A stretch of DNA of 58,199 bases from an uncultured Rhodoblastus sp. (GTDB lineage: Bacteria > Pseudomonadota > Alphaproteobacteria > Rhizobiales > Beijerinckiaceae). Shown here in pieces: positions 1-8,370 of this stretch. A program made the translations under genes and the position numbers. Position 1 is the stretch's first letter; the number at the start of each line of letters is the position of its first letter. The stretch spans positions 1 to 58,199 of the forward strand of contig NZ_CAIUXT010000135.1 of NCBI RefSeq assembly GCF_903903185.1. The letters are read 5' to 3'. The notes below the pieces were generated by a model. The model had not been told where the DNA came from, did not search any database, and worked only from the letters and a program-made list of their open reading frames with translations.

Positions 1-1
1 A

Positions 2-147
2 TTGCCGGCGCTGATCCTCGACGAGAAAGACCATTTCGCCCATCTGATCGCGCTGGCGGCGCAATTGCCGCGTCTCAAAGTCGTCGTGGTCTGCCCGGAG
101 GACCATAATTCGCTCGGCGGCGCGCTGCTTTCGGCCGAAAAAGGCCG
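2..147 (+). pseudogene. N-terminal side of a broken gene, possibly acyl-CoA ligase-like
   Basis: This open frame enters from the window edge. It reads protein-like as far as about position 147 (LDEKDHFAHL, QLPRLKVVVV), then loses sense. The pattern of an acidic stretch, then QLPxLKxVVV, then SLGGALL resembles the segment of long-chain acyl-CoA synthetases between two N-terminal beta strands; that is a family-level guess only. The frame does not continue into the FabI-like sequence that follows: the reading changes by one base near 140-148. It may be a decayed gene fused by deletion to a fabI fragment, or an assembly joint. Identity is uncertain. Confidence 0.3.
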
Positions 148-453
148 GATTACAACGTCATGGGACCGGTCAAGTCGGCGCTGGAGGCGACGACGCGCGA
201 CCTCGCCGCCGAACTCGGCGAAAAGCGTATACGCGTCTATGCGGTTTCGCCCGGCCCGCTGAAGACCCGCGCGGCGAGCGGCATCGCCGATTTCGACGAG
301 TTGGTCGAGGCGGCGGTGAACCGCAGCCCGGCGCGTCGTCTGGTCGATATCGCCGAAGTCGGCCGCGTCGTCGCCTTCCTGGTCGGCGGCGGCGCCTCGG
401 GAATGACCGGCGATACGATCTATGTCGACGGCGGCCTGCACAACGTCGCCTGA
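109..453 (+). pseudogene. C-terminal fragment of enoyl-ACP reductase (FabI, SDR family)
   Basis: The frame that contains the ATG at 160 encodes DYNVMGPVKSALEAT, then VYAVSPGPLKTRAASG and GDTIYVDGG. These are the characteristic C-terminal half of FabI: the YxxMGxxK active-site lysine region, the SAGP-like loop and the final VDGG strand. FabI is normally about 260 residues and starts with a Rossmann GxxxxxSI motif. Only about the last 100 residues are here, and the expected first half is absent and replaced by an unrelated reading frame upstream. FabI reduces the enoyl-ACP double bond in fatty acid elongation; this fragment lacks its cofactor-binding half and cannot be active. The ATG at 160 lies inside the conserved motif and is not a real start. 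Confidence 0.6.
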
Positions 454-667
454 GCGGGGGCGAAACTCAAGAGACCGCGCGCTGCCGGACCGTTCGAGAA
501 TATTTGACGCGCCGCTCGCCGCCGAAAAGAGGTTTATTGCATTGGGTTTGCGCTTTACGCCGACCTCGCCACCATTTTCGAGGACGAATTCAATACCGGC
601 CGCTTCAAGCGTGGTTCAAGATCAAGGTTGCACGACGAACGATATTTTTCTGCAGCTCGCTCGAAGC
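454..667. other. Gap with decayed coding remnants
   Basis: No complete gene is visible. On the plus strand one frame around 540-600 reads protein-like (YADLATIFEDEFNTGRF) but has no start context and no recognisable family. Together with the broken genes on both sides it points to a strip of gene decay. Confidence 0.3.
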
Positions 668-901
668 TCACTCCCATTCCTTCATTCGGTTGATCAGAAC
701 GAAATCGGTAATGCCGGCCTTCCCGGCAATATATGCCGAAGCCGCCTCCGAGAGCCGATCAACCAGTTTCTTTTTGTATTTTTCAGACAGGGGGTCGAGG
801 ACAATGGTCGTCACAATCACGAGAACATTGCGGTCGGATCCGTCCCGCGACTTCATCGGCCAGACCTTGGCCCTTTTAGCAAGGGGGTGAGCAAAACTCA
901 T
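668..901 (-). CDS. Small hypothetical protein, possibly tautomerase-like
   Basis: This 77-residue reading starts at an ATG (901) on the minus strand; the frame stays open further upstream to 1192, so the start is uncertain. The C-terminal 55 residues read VLVIVTTIVLDPLSEKYKKK, then a helix (LVDRLSEAASAYIAG) and a final strand (DFVLINRMKEW). This beta-alpha-beta layout recalls 4-oxalocrotonate-tautomerase-like small proteins, but the catalytic Pro directly after the initiator Met is not present, so enzymatic function is not supported. The upstream part of the open frame is partly the out-of-frame shadow of a DUF6544 remnant. No operon partner. It may be a remnant like its neighbours. Confidence 0.35.
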   Translation of the reverse strand: MSFAHPLAKRAKVWPMKSRDGSDRNVLVIVTTIVLDPLSEKYKKKLVDRLSEAASAYIAGKAGITDFVLINRMKEWE

Positions 902-1059
902 GGCAGCCTCGATTGCGTAGTTGAAGAAAATATCCAATCCAATGTTGCACAACAATGACCTGACGTCTTCAACGTCGTGATATCCGCAAATTCCAATATG
1001 CGGATCGGCCCACACACAACAATATTGGAATGACGACGACGATCGTTCTCTTGACGGCT

Positions 1060-1212
1060 TTACCCTTCCCAAGGCTCGATCCGGCCCTGCCAGTAGAGCC
1101 TTTCCTTCCCGTCGATTACCCAGCAGACTTCGCCGGCGTAAGGAATCCAAACAGTGCCGCTTTGGCGATAGTCGGCGAACCTCCCGCGCCATGGCGTCGG
1201 CAGGATTGGCGC
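1060..1212 (-). pseudogene. C-terminal remnant of a DUF6544-family protein
   Basis: On the minus strand, in a frame without a start codon, about 50 codons read LPTPWRGRFADYR, then VWIPYAGEVCWVIDG, then YWQGRIEPWEG and a stop. This matches the C-terminal signature of DUF6544 proteins (PTPWxGxFxDY, PxxGEVxWxLxxG, YWRGRI). The family is normally around 250 residues; everything upstream of LPTPW is missing or scrambled, so it is a truncated relic. The function of DUF6544 is unknown. It lies between two other decayed genes. Confidence 0.6.
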
Positions 1213-1658
1213 CGCAACCGACCTAGCCCCCGAGAGGCTGCGCGCGAAGTCATGCGGCGTCTTTTCTGCTGACTGGAGGCGCTTTGCTGGCCGCCAGCGC
1301 TCTTGCGGACGGATTTGGATGTCTTGGCTCTATGGCGACATTTGCGCCTGCCGGCTTCGTCTCGGGACTGGCCCTGCTGGCGTTGGCGGGGACAACGTGG
1401 ACAGGGCGCATAATTCGCCGACGAAATCAGCGCAAAAGGCTGGCGCCATTTGAGCCAGACGAGTCCGCCGCGAATGCGCAGCTATCTGTGAACTCTATGG
1501 CGCTTGACAAATCATGAGCTTCGGACGCTGATCGGAACCGCGGCGCGAGGACGGTCAGCGACCTCTCTCAGCGCATGGGCGACGCCTGTCGAACTGGGCG
1601 CTATGCGACCTCTTGACAGCTGAATCATGGGTTGCAGCCATCGCCGGATCGGGACCAG

Positions 1659-2651
1659 ATGATTTCGACGCTCAACCCTTCGCAAATTGGACGGCCTGCC
1701 GATTTTCTATCGAATGACGAGGTGTTGCAAATCCTCGAACGCCGCCTGGGCCCGCTGCACGCGCGACAGCGCCGGGGGATAGAATCAGCCCATGAAGCTC
1801 AGGTTTTCGGACAGGGCTTGACCTTCTTTCATTTCGAAAACATGCCATTATCGCACGTAATCATCGAAACGATCCTGCGTCTTTCGGGAACATATTGGCG
1901 CGGACGGTCGAATGCAGCCAAGGTAGAGCTGCGGACGCATGACGTCATTTCGGCGAGGCTTCCCGCCGCCTTTGACGGCTACACGATTCTCCATCTTTCC
2001 GATCTGCACACCGACATCAGCGCGCCCGCGATGAAACGCGTCGCGGAACTCGTGGCGGGTCTGCACTATGACTTATGTGTCCTGACCGGCGATTATCGAG
2101 GCTTGACCTTTGGTCCCTCTCGTCCGGCGCTCGAAGGATTGGCGGAACTCCGTCAGGCATTGAGCGGCGACATTTATGGCGTACTCGGCAACCACGATTC
2201 AATCCTGATGGTTCCGGATCTCGAGCGCATGGGTGTGCGGATGTTATTGAACGAGCACGTCATGATCGAGCGTGGCGATGCTCATGTGTTCGTGACGGGC
2301 ATCGACGATGCGCATTTCTATCGCGTCGACAATATCGAGAAGGCGGCGGCCGAAATCCCTCACGAAGCGTTTTCAATCCTGTTGTCGCATACCCCCGAAG
2401 TCTACCGTCAGGCTAGTCATGCAGGTTTCGATCTCATGCTTTCGGGACATACGCATGGCGGCCAGATTTGCTTGCCGGGCGGCATTCCAGTGACGTTGGA
2501 CTCCGATCTTCCCCGCCGGATGGGACGCGGTGTCTGGAAGCACCACGACATGATCGGATATACATCCGTTGGCGCCGGCTCCAGCGTCGTGCCCGTCCGA
2601 TTCAATTGTCCGCCGGAAGTAACTGTCCATACGCTCCGAAAGTCGCCGTGA
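1659..2651 (+). CDS. Metallophosphoesterase (calcineurin-like)
   Basis: A 330-residue protein, taken from the ATG at 1659; an in-frame TTG at 1632 would add nine residues. It has all calcineurin-type metal-binding motifs: SDLH (D115, H117), GDY (D145), GNHD (177-180), the single His in LLSHTP (H244) and GHTHGGQ (263-269). These ligate two divalent metals and cleave phosphoesters or pyrophosphate linkages. The layout resembles YaeI/LpxG-type phosphodiesterases, but there is no obvious N-terminal membrane helix: the first about 100 residues are a family-variable extension. The substrate is unknown. It stands alone between decayed genes on both sides and is itself intact, so it is likely under selection. 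Confidence 0.85.
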   Translation: MISTLNPSQIGRPADFLSNDEVLQILERRLGPLHARQRRGIESAHEAQVFGQGLTFFHFENMPLSHVIIETILRLSGTYWRGRSNAAKVELRTHDVISARLPAAFDGYTILHLSDLHTDISAPAMKRVAELVAGLHYDLCVLTGDYRGLTFGPSRPALEGLAELRQALSGDIYGVLGNHDSILMVPDLERMGVRMLLNEHVMIERGDAHVFVTGIDDAHFYRVDNIEKAAAEIPHEAFSILLSHTPEVYRQASHAGFDLMLSGHTHGGQICLPGGIPVTLDSDLPRRMGRGVWKHHDMIGYTSVGAGSSVVPVRFNCPPEVTVHTLRKSP

Positions 2652-2678
2652 AGCAATCAATACGGCTTTTCACGGATG

Positions 2679-2898
2679 TTAAGCCAACAAGCGCGAAGCA
2701 AGCGTCGTTAGCAGGAGCGAAGACAGAAGTCCGCGAACGGTCTTGGATGCGCCAGGCAGCGGCCCTTCCATCCAGGAACCGAGCCCCGGCATCGAGCGGC
2801 CACGATAGGCGATTTTTCAACAACTTCGTCATGACGACAGGCGCGCCATTTGCGACCGCGAGAAGGACAAGAAGCTGTCCCAACAGAACAAAATCCAC
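2679..2898 (-). pseudogene. Frameshifted CDP-archaeol synthase (CarS/DUF46)-family gene
   Basis: From a possible GTG start at 2898 the minus strand encodes DFVLLGQLLVLLAVANGAPV and then SWPLDAGARFLDGR. This is the N-terminal membrane helix and DGR loop of the CDP-archaeol synthase/DUF46 family. Immediately after the DGR the sense moves to another frame, which reads PLPGASKTVRGLL (the family's GxSKTxRG motif) followed by a hydrophobic helix and a stop at 2679-2681. The combined relic covers only the first third to half of a normal protein of about 170 residues. Members transfer CTP to lipid alcohols or related substrates; this copy is dead through a frameshift and truncation. It abuts the metallophosphoesterase convergently. 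Confidence 0.6.
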
Positions 2899-3076
2899 AG
2901 AAATTCCGCGCTGAAAGCCATATTCGCCGCCCGCGACGCGAAGCTTCGACCGTGGATATGTCTTTCCTTCGAGCCGCGCGCCAGAATAATTTCTTGCGGG
3001 AGTTATGGACGCGGTTGAACCGCGCCGGCTTCGCCCGCGTTTCTCGTTTTCCTGGCGCGGCCTTGCCTTCCGCCCT

Positions 3077-4090
3077 TCAGATCGAATAATCGAGCGGGAA
3101 ATCGACATGGGCGCGGCGGGCGGCGAACCAGACTTTTTCGCCGCGTTCGAGTTTCAGCTCGTGGTAAGCCTGAGCCGTCAATTCGACATCGACGCGGTGG
3201 TTGTCGGCGCCTTCGAGTTCGATCTTCACCACCGGGCCGCCGAAGCCGATATGCGAAACCACGCCTGCCCGGGCGTCCGGTTGGCCGCCATCCGCCTCGC
3301 GGAAAATGGCGATGTCATGCGGGCGCACGAAGGAGCCGGCGCCGGCGCGGCCGTGGAATACGTTGTAATTGCCCAAAAATTTGAAAACGAAGGCATTGGC
3401 GGGATTTTCATAGACTTCCTGCGGCGAGTCGAATTGCTCGATCTGGCCATGGCCCATCACCGCCACGCGGTCGGAGACCTCCAGCGCTTCTTCCTGGTCA
3501 TGGGTGACGAAAATCGTCGTGACATGGATCGTATCGTGGAGATGGCGCAGCCAGCTGCGCAATTCGCGCCGGACGGTGGCGTCGAGCGCGCCGAAGGGTT
3601 CGTCGAGCAGCAGCACGCGCGGCTCGACCGCCAGCGCGCGCGCCAAAGCCACGCGCTGGCGCTGGCCGCCGGAAAGCTGCGAGGGGTAGCGCTGCGCAAA
3701 ACTGCCGAGCTGGATCAATTCCAGCAGCGATTTGACCTTTTCCTGGATCTGGGCCTCGTTTGGCCGCTCGCGGCGCCGTTTGGCGCGCAGGCCGAAGGCG
3801 ATATTCTCGAAGACGGTCAGATGCTTGAACAAAGCATAGCTCTGGAAGACGAAGCCGATTCCGCGCCGGCCAAGATCGACGCCGGAGACGTCCTCGCCGT
3901 CAAACACCACCGCGCCGGAGCCCGGATCGGCCTGCTCGATCCCGGCGATGATGCGCAGAAGCGTCGTCTTGCCGGAACCCGAAGGTCCGAGCAGCGAGAC
4001 GAGTTCGCCGGATTCGATCGTCAGGTCGATGTTGCGCAGCACCTTGGTGGGGCCATAGCTCTTCGAGATATTCCGCACTTCAATGGTCAT
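3077..4090 (-). CDS. cysA: Sulfate/thiosulfate ABC transporter ATP-binding protein CysA
   Basis: A 337-residue ABC ATPase. It has Walker A GPSGSGKT (35-42), a Q-loop in FVFQSYALF, signature LSGGQ (139-143), Walker B VLLLDEP (159-165) and an H-loop in FVTHDQEE. The C-terminal third (from about 235) is the TOBE-like regulatory domain of sulfate and molybdate importers, with FVRPHDI. It energises sulfate and thiosulfate uptake at the inner membrane together with CysT and CysW. It is the last gene of a four-gene minus-strand operon, 73 bp downstream of cysW. Length and motif spacing match the CysA family; no anomalies. Confidence 0.93.
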   Translation of the reverse strand: MTIEVRNISKSYGPTKVLRNIDLTIESGELVSLLGPSGSGKTTLLRIIAGIEQADPGSGAVVFDGEDVSGVDLGRRGIGFVFQSYALFKHLTVFENIAFGLRAKRRRERPNEAQIQEKVKSLLELIQLGSFAQRYPSQLSGGQRQRVALARALAVEPRVLLLDEPFGALDATVRRELRSWLRHLHDTIHVTTIFVTHDQEEALEVSDRVAVMGHGQIEQFDSPQEVYENPANAFVFKFLGNYNVFHGRAGAGSFVRPHDIAIFREADGGQPDARAGVVSHIGFGGPVVKIELEGADNHRVDVELTAQAYHELKLERGEKVWFAARRAHVDFPLDYSI

Positions 4091-4163
4091 GGCTTCGAAG
4101 TTCCTCCTATTCCATTCGATTCAAGCGCGATGTGTCGCGATTGAGGAGTCGTTGGGGCAGGCC

Positions 4164-5186
4164 TCAATCGGATCGTTCGATGTCGCGCGCCGCTTTCCAT
4201 TCGACGATGCTCTTGGCGACCAGCGTGATGACGGCGACGAAGGCCAGCAGCGAGGCGACGGAAAAGGCGGCCTGGTTATTATATTCGTTCCAGAGTTTTT
4301 CAATGCGCAGCGGCATGGTGTCGTTGACGTCGATATGGCCGGACACCACCGAGACGGCGCCGAATTCGCCGAAGGAGCGCGCCATGCACAGGATCACGCC
4401 ATAGAGCAGCGCCCATTTCACGTTGGGCAGGGTGATCTTGAAAAAGGTTCGCCAGCCTGAGGCGCCGAGCGACAGCGCCGCCAGTTCTTCGTCCGTTCCC
4501 TGGCTTTCCATCAAGGGCGTGAGCGAGCGCGCGACGAAGGGGAAAGTCACGAAAATGGTCGCGAGCACGATCGCGAGCGGGGTGAAGATGATCCCGACAT
4601 GGGTCTGCCCGAAGGCGAGGGGCCAGAACCCGTCGGCGAACCCGACCCAATGCAGCGAGAAAGGGTCCGGCCATTCGAGTTTCGTCGCCCAGGGCCCCCA
4701 GATGCCGTTGCGGCCGAGCAGCAGCACGAAGACGAGGCCGGCGACCACCGGCGAGACCGAAAAGGGAAGGTCGATCAGGGACGTGAGCAGCGCGCGGCCG
4801 CGAAAATTGAACTTCGTCGTCGCCCAGGCGGCGGCGAGGCCAAAGAGGATGTTGAGCGGCAGCACAATGGAAGCGACGGCGGCGGTCAGGCCGATCGAGC
4901 GCCAGGTGCGGGCGGCCTGCGCCGCAGCTTCCGCAAGGCGGCGCTTCTGGCTGAAGGTCAGGACGGCGTCGGGGTCCGGCCGCTGCGGGAAGAAAACCGA
5001 CAGATAGGCCTCGTAGCCTTTGGAAAAGGCCTGGTTGAACACATTGATCAGGGGAATCACGACGAAGATTGTGAGGAAGAGCACGGTGATCGAGATCAGG
5101 ATGCGGCGCGCGGCGGGGCTTTCGGTCGAGACGGCGCGTTTCGTTTCGGCGACGTGGGGGACTGCTGCGGTGATGGCTCCGGCCAT
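4164..5186 (-). CDS. cysW: Sulfate ABC transporter permease CysW
   Basis: A 340-residue integral membrane protein with about six hydrophobic helices. The cytoplasmic EAA loop (EELAALSLGASGWRTF, then KITLP) is the site that docks on the CysA ATPase. The first about 25 residues are a soluble N-terminal tail ahead of the first helix (ILISITVLFLTIFVVIPL). An unusually long loop (about 70-95) lies between helices 1 and 2, which is usual for alphaproteobacterial CysW. It forms the translocation channel with CysT. The gap to cysT upstream is 24 bp, so co-transcription is very likely. Confidence 0.92.
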   Translation of the reverse strand: MAGAITAAVPHVAETKRAVSTESPAARRILISITVLFLTIFVVIPLINVFNQAFSKGYEAYLSVFFPQRPDPDAVLTFSQKRRLAEAAAQAARTWRSIGLTAAVASIVLPLNILFGLAAAWATTKFNFRGRALLTSLIDLPFSVSPVVAGLVFVLLLGRNGIWGPWATKLEWPDPFSLHWVGFADGFWPLAFGQTHVGIIFTPLAIVLATIFVTFPFVARSLTPLMESQGTDEELAALSLGASGWRTFFKITLPNVKWALLYGVILCMARSFGEFGAVSVVSGHIDVNDTMPLRIEKLWNEYNNQAAFSVASLLAFVAVITLVAKSIVEWKAARDIERSD

Positions 5187-5210
5187 GGGGACGCCTCTTG
5201 CGTAATCGTG

Positions 5211-6119
5211 TCAGGCCGCCGCGCGTTCATGGCGGCGGGCGTAATGCTCCACCGCATTGATCGCGAGCAGGATGAGAAGGGAAATGAACAGCAGGACCAC
5301 GCCGATCGCCGCCGCCGCCGCATATTGGAAATCGTCGAGCTTGGTGACGATCTGCAAGGGCGCGATCTGTGATTTGCCCGGAATGTTCGCGGCGATGAAT
5401 ATCACCGAGCCATATTCGCCAATGCCCCGGGCGAAGGCGAGGGCGAATCCCGAAACCCAGGCGGGGAAAAGCTCCGGAAAAATCACGCGGCGGAAGATCA
5501 TGAAACTGCCGGCGCCGAGGCTGCGCGCGGCGGTTTCGAATTCGGGGTCCCATTCGATCAGCACCGGCTGGACGGTGCGCACCACAAAGGGCAGGCCGAC
5601 GAACACCAGCACCAGCACGATGCCGGCCGTGCCGCCGGTATAGGGAAAGGTCAGCCAGTCGAGCGCCTCCGGCGCCAGCGGCGCCGACAGCCCGGCGAGG
5701 CCGGCGAGGCCGTTGACGCCGCCGACGATGCGCGGACCGAGGCCGCCGATCCAGCCGTCCTTCAGGTAGAGGCTGGCGTAGGTCAGGCCCGCGACGGCGG
5801 TCGGCAGGGCGAACGGAAAATCGATCAGGGCGTCGAACACGCGCCGGCCGGGAAATTCGTAGCGCACCAGCGCCCATGCCACGATGAGGCCGAAGATTCC
5901 GTTGATCAGCGCCGCGAGGAAGGAGGCCGTGAAGGTGAGCCGATAGGACGCGAGGACGATCGGATCGGTGGTGACGGCCCAGAACTGCGCGAAGCTCATC
6001 TCGGTGGTCTTGAGCACGAGCGCGCCAAGCGGAATCAGCACCAGGGCGGACAGATAGAACAGGGTATACCCCAGGGTCAGCGAAAACCCCGGTATCACGC
6101 GCGACGGAGAACCGGCCAT
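5211..6119 (-). CDS. cysT: Sulfate ABC transporter permease CysT (CysU)
   Basis: A 302-residue inner-membrane permease with about six to seven hydrophobic segments. Its EAA-loop reads EFETAARSLGAGSF, followed by FRRVIFPELFP. The N-terminus (LTLGYTLFYLSALVLIPLGA) is the typical first helix of the CysT family. It pairs with CysW to form the sulfate channel and lies between the binding-protein gene (62 bp upstream) and cysW (24 bp downstream). Sequence and length are normal for the family. Confidence 0.92.
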   Translation of the reverse strand: MAGSPSRVIPGFSLTLGYTLFYLSALVLIPLGALVLKTTEMSFAQFWAVTTDPIVLASYRLTFTASFLAALINGIFGLIVAWALVRYEFPGRRVFDALIDFPFALPTAVAGLTYASLYLKDGWIGGLGPRIVGGVNGLAGLAGLSAPLAPEALDWLTFPYTGGTAGIVLVLVFVGLPFVVRTVQPVLIEWDPEFETAARSLGAGSFMIFRRVIFPELFPAWVSGFALAFARGIGEYGSVIFIAANIPGKSQIAPLQIVTKLDDFQYAAAAAIGVVLLFISLLILLAINAVEHYARRHERAAA

Positions 6120-6181
6120 CGATATTCCTCGATTGGAGAAAGGCCGCGCCTTTTAGTCGCGGGGCGCGGCCTTTCAGTCCA

Positions 6182-7279
6182 TCATTTCGCGGGCTTGTAG
6201 ATCTGGTCGAATGTGCCGCCGTCGGCGAAGAACGTCGTCTGCGCCTTCTCCCAGCCGCCGAAAGTCTCGTCGATGGTGAAGAACGGGATGTTCGGCAGTT
6301 GGGCGCTGTATTTCTTCAGCGCTTCGAGACTGCGCGGCCGATAATGCAGCTCTCCGGCCAGATTTTGCGCCTCGGGCGTATAGAGTCCCTTCAGATAGGC
6401 TTCGGCGACGGCGCGCGTGCCGCGCTGGTCCACGACCTTGTCGACCACGGCGACCGGCGGTTCGGTGAGAATGCTGACCGGAGGATAGACGATGTCGAAC
6501 TTGTCGGCGCCGAATTCCTCCTGCGCCAGCCAGAGTTCGTTCTCCCAGTTCAGCAGCACGTCGCCGAGCTGTTTCTGTGCGAAGGAGACGGTCGAGCCGC
6601 GCGCGCCGGCGTCGAGCACCGGCACGTGGTTGTTGAACAGATCCGCGACCTGGGCCTGGACCTCGGCGTTCCGGAAGGCTGGGAAATCCTTGGCGGCCGC
6701 GCCGGCCGCCACCGCTTCGGCCTGGCCCTTGGCCGTGGAAAAGTCGTGGGTATTGGCCTTGGCGAGAGCGCCCCACAAAGCGAGATAGACCCAGCGCGCG
6801 CCGCCGCTGGTCTTCGGATTGGCGGTGATGACCTGGACGCCTGGCTTGAAGAGGTCCTTCCAGTCCTTGATGCCCTTCGGGTTGCCCTTGCGCACGAGGA
6901 AGGCGATGGTCGAGGTATAGGGCGCCGCGCCGTTGGGGAGTTTCTTCTGCCAGCCGGGCGCGATCAGGCCGGCGCGCTCGATGGCGGTGATGTCCCAGCC
7001 CAGCGCCAGCGTCACCACGTCGGCGTTGAGCCCATCGATGACCGAGCGCGCCTGTTTGCCGGAGCCGGCATGGGATTGCTCGATGGTGACGATGTCTCCC
7101 GTCTCCGCCTTGTATTTGGCGGCGAAAAGCTCGTTGTAATGGGTGTAGAGTTCGCGCGTCGGGTCATAGGACACATTGAGCAGGCGCACCTGCGCCGCTT
7201 GCGAGACCGGAGCCGCGCCGAAAAGGGCGATGACGCCGAGGGCGGCGCCAAGCGTGCGCCGGGAAAGCCAATTGTTCAT
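6182..7279 (-). CDS. sbp: Periplasmic sulfate-binding protein
   Basis: The ATG at 7279 gives 365 residues; the frame is open much further upstream but without a recognisable protein. Residues 1-29 are a signal peptide (LGVIALFGAAPVSQA, cleavage after AQA). The mature protein starts VRLLNVSYDPTRELY, the hallmark of Sbp/CysP sulfate- and thiosulfate-binding proteins. Other family blocks are LALGWDITAI, TANPKTSGGARW (sulfate-binding loop) and VLLNWENE. A GAGG ribosome-binding site sits just before the start. It captures sulfate or thiosulfate in the periplasm for CysTWA and is the first gene of the operon. Sbp and CysP differ in anion preference, and the sequence alone does not settle which this is. 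Confidence 0.9.
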   Translation of the reverse strand: MNNWLSRRTLGAALGVIALFGAAPVSQAAQVRLLNVSYDPTRELYTHYNELFAAKYKAETGDIVTIEQSHAGSGKQARSVIDGLNADVVTLALGWDITAIERAGLIAPGWQKKLPNGAAPYTSTIAFLVRKGNPKGIKDWKDLFKPGVQVITANPKTSGGARWVYLALWGALAKANTHDFSTAKGQAEAVAAGAAAKDFPAFRNAEVQAQVADLFNNHVPVLDAGARGSTVSFAQKQLGDVLLNWENELWLAQEEFGADKFDIVYPPVSILTEPPVAVVDKVVDQRGTRAVAEAYLKGLYTPEAQNLAGELHYRPRSLEALKKYSAQLPNIPFFTIDETFGGWEKAQTTFFADGGTFDQIYKPAK

Positions 7280-7547
7280 GTGCGCCTCGTGATGGTGGAC
7301 TGGAAGGTTTTTTATCCTTATACAGAGCATATTCGTTTGTCTATAAAAATAGTCATGTTTATTGGAGGGATGTCGCCGCTTGTTGGGTGCTTCGCGGGAG
7401 GCGCTGGATTTTCCGGTGAAACGCGGCGTTTTTCGCGGGCGTTTAAAGGCCAGTTTTACGCCAATCGCGATAATGACCCGCTGACCTTTCCCGCCTATCA
7501 TGCGATCATCGACACTTGGGGAGCAAAGAGCGGAGGCCGGTTCAAGA
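7280..7547. promoter_or_regulatory. Divergent promoter region of the sulfate operon and an exported protein
   Basis: This 268-bp gap separates two divergent genes. The stretch 7310-7360 is clearly AT-rich against its surroundings. On the minus strand it contains TAGACA followed 15 bases later by TATAAG, a plausible but short-spaced promoter for the sulfate operon. No convincing regulator dyad was found by eye. Confidence 0.3.
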
Positions 7548-8321
7548 ATGCGAAAACATTTTCTGCTCGGCGCATGGGCGATTTTCTCTCTTCTTTCCGC
7601 CAGCGAAGGAACGGCGGCGAAAGACGGGGCCATGCCGCCGGTCCCCGGGCCGGCTGTCGAGGAAATTCCCATTCCCGACGTGGACGTGAGCGCCAGCGCG
7701 GGTCCGCGGGAACTTTCCTATGAGGCGATCGCCCGGGGGCTGGAGGCCTTCGCCCTCCACCAGCAGCAGGCTCCGGCGGCGAAACCGCAGTTCAGGGTCA
7801 GGCCGGTTCAGCAGGAGGCGAGCCTGAAGGGGCTGCATCTTGTCCTGTCCACGCCGGGCCGGAACAGGGACCTGCCTTTCGACAAGAACGGCGCTTTCAC
7901 GCCGCCCCAACTCGACGCCGCCGACCGCGCCCAGGCGCGCATCGCTTTGAACCCGACGGATGGCGCCTTTGCGATCGCGCCCTTCGTCCGCACGCCCGGC
8001 CTCGCGCCCGACACGCTGCGCATGGGCGACCTGCGCGTGGGATGCGAAATGCGCTGGGCGATCGCGCGCGAGGACAACGATACATTTCCGCTGATTCTGT
8101 ATGGGCCCGGCGGCCCCTGTCACAGCCACCTGGTCAAGTCCGTCCTGCAGGCGCCGCGCCCCGTTTCCTCGATCTGGCTGGTTTATGGCCAAAGGCGGGA
8201 GGCCTTGCCGGTCGAGCGCCTCAAAGCGGACCGCATCACCTTCATGCCGCCCATCCATGACGATTCCTGGCCCGACGATACGCTGATCGAACTCAAATTC
8301 CTCGAGGACGCGAGGCGGTGA
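7548..8321 (+). CDS. Hypothetical exported protein
   Basis: Taken from the ATG at 7548, with CGGAGG 12 bases upstream; an in-frame ATG at 7500 would only add a non-signal tail. The 257-residue product starts with a clear signal peptide (RKHFLLGAWAIFSLLSAS) and a Pro-rich linker (PPVPGPAVEEIPIPDVDV). The rest has no recognised domain; it holds two Cys that could form a disulfide (VGCEMRW, GGPCHSH). Probably periplasmic. It sits between the divergent sulfate operon and the threonine aldolase gene, 49 bp upstream of the latter and on the same strand, so the two may be co-transcribed. I do not recognise the family. Confidence 0.75.
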   Translation: MRKHFLLGAWAIFSLLSASEGTAAKDGAMPPVPGPAVEEIPIPDVDVSASAGPRELSYEAIARGLEAFALHQQQAPAAKPQFRVRPVQQEASLKGLHLVLSTPGRNRDLPFDKNGAFTPPQLDAADRAQARIALNPTDGAFAIAPFVRTPGLAPDTLRMGDLRVGCEMRWAIAREDNDTFPLILYGPGGPCHSHLVKSVLQAPRPVSSIWLVYGQRREALPVERLKADRITFMPPIHDDSWPDDTLIELKFLEDARR

Positions 8322-8370
8322 CGGACGGCGACTTGCTTGACTGGCGAGAGGATCGAGGCAGGTCGATGCA

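Noticed and set aside
1284-1517. 77-residue plus-strand ORF with one hydrophobic segment
   Set aside because: Composition looks like chance translation of GC-rich sequence within the decayed strip; no start signal or family.
6299-7723. 474-residue plus-strand ORF
   Set aside because: Complete shadow of the sulfate-binding protein gene on the opposite strand; low-complexity, Arg- and Gly-rich product.
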